A stretch of DNA of 34,733 nucleotides, taken from Phycisphaeraceae bacterium. Lineage in GTDB: Bacteria > Planctomycetota > Phycisphaerae > Phycisphaerales > Phycisphaeraceae. Below, one piece after another: positions 34,452-34,733 of this stretch. The stretch is from contig JADLAP010000076.1 of assembly GCA_020848195.1 (NCBI GenBank), positions 1-34,733 on the forward strand, written 5' to 3'. Made by a program: the position numbers and the translations under genes. The notes below the pieces were generated by a model. It was not told the DNA's origin and did no database searches. It saw nothing but the letters and a program-made list of their open reading frames with translations. Positions within the stretch are counted from its first letter, which is position 1. Every line of letters starts with the position of its first letter.

Positions 34452-34466
34452 AGTAATTTGATTACT
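34452..34466. promoter_or_regulatory. Palindrome upstream of the manganese operon (candidate metalloregulator operator)
   Basis: AGTAAT-TTG-ATTACT is a perfect 6-base inverted repeat in an AT-rich stretch, 58 bases upstream of the chosen start of the binding-protein gene. Its position and AT-rich character suit a MntR, Fur or Zur-type site, but it does not match any of their consensus sequences that I recall. Regulator unidentified. Confidence 0.45.
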
Positions 34467-34549
34467 CAAAATCGCTTCGGATGGTAGAGGTCACGTGTTC
34501 ATGCGTCAAGCAAGCCGTTTGATATTTCAGTTCCATGGCCCATCGCAAC

Positions 34550-34733
34550 GAGCCGGAAGCGTAAGCAACGGCCCCCGGAAGCCCGAAAGTGCTCGCTACC
34601 CGAACGAGCCGGAAGCGTGAGCGACGGTCCTCCCGCGCATGACCGATGATGGTCGTCGTCGGAGGGCCGTCGCTTACGCTTCCGGCTCGTTCGGGCAATG
34701 GGCGACTCTTGGGGCCGTCGCTCACGCTTCCGG
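34550..34733. repeat. Inverted extragenic repeats (four copies)
   Basis: A unit like GCCGGAAGCGTGAGCGACGG occurs on the plus strand at 34550-34571 (with AAGCAACGG) and 34606-34627, and inverted at 34667-34688 and 34715-34733 (cut by the window edge). Copies 2 and 3 with flanking CGAAC/GTTCG make a long hairpin around a ~39-base loop. Repeats of this kind are frequent in planctomycete genomes (from memory). No transposase is seen. Confidence 0.8.

Overview
The window looks like chromosomal DNA of a planctomycete, probably of the class Phycisphaerae (inference). The signs are high GC, two pseudopilins of the [18 protein letters not shown] type beside LacI/GntR regulators and glycan genes, tetrahydromethanopterin (H4MPT) C1 genes in a bacterium, many genes without a strong Shine-Dalgarno, and palindromic extragenic repeats of the type GCCGGAAGCGTGAGCGACGG. 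No rRNA, tRNA, CRISPR array or complete insertion sequence was seen.

Layout. 1-7.7 kb: a truncated pseudopilin, a GntR/LacI-type repressor, a broken 5' copy of a LacI regulator with its own promoter and operator, a second pseudopilin, a decayed PII (glnB-like) remnant, the intact LacI regulator, and an apparent operon of that regulator with a large exported DUF4838 protein and an exported LamG-like protein. 7.7-13.6 kb: a leftward operon with ATGA overlaps (PhyH-like dioxygenase, GH106-like glycoside hydrolase, URO-D-like protein), controlled by a divergent AraC regulator. 14.0-17.2 kb: a pterin dehydratase divergent from the overlapping ftr(fhcD)-fhcC-mch genes of the H4MPT pathway. 17.2-19.3 kb: a PrcB-like lipoprotein, TrmB, and a LuxR-type regulator with a degenerate receiver. 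19.3-19.97 kb: a non-coding stretch with a strong terminator, a candidate structured RNA and a MITE-like inverted repeat. 19.97-23.8 kb: ferredoxin-type nitrite/sulfite reductase, a PEP-synthase regulatory kinase/phosphorylase, an orphan HicB-like protein and a Cu/Zn superoxide dismutase. 23.9-28.0 kb: a GT2 glycosyltransferase, a GT-like/methyltransferase fusion and a convergent polytopic membrane protein. 28.0-29.2 kb: an AMMECR1 protein and HslV. 29.3-34.4 kb: a leftward manganese-type ABC importer operon that runs directly into guaB. The right edge holds inverted extragenic repeats.

How the genes may work together. The left third reads as a regulated glycan-sensing and degradation region with secreted carbohydrate-binding proteins. 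The PhyH/GH106-like/URO-D-like operon lies less than 2 kb from the H4MPT formaldehyde-oxidation genes. A speculative link is that the operon removes methyl groups from methylated sugars and the H4MPT enzymes oxidise the released C1 unit. The right half is mostly housekeeping, metal uptake and stress functions. The most unusual sequence-level features are the duplicated LacI promoter/operator with apparently leaderless starts, the PII relic, the low-complexity tail with an embedded hairpin in FhcC, the untranslated RNA candidate near 19.4 kb, and the fusion of guaB to a manganese uptake operon.
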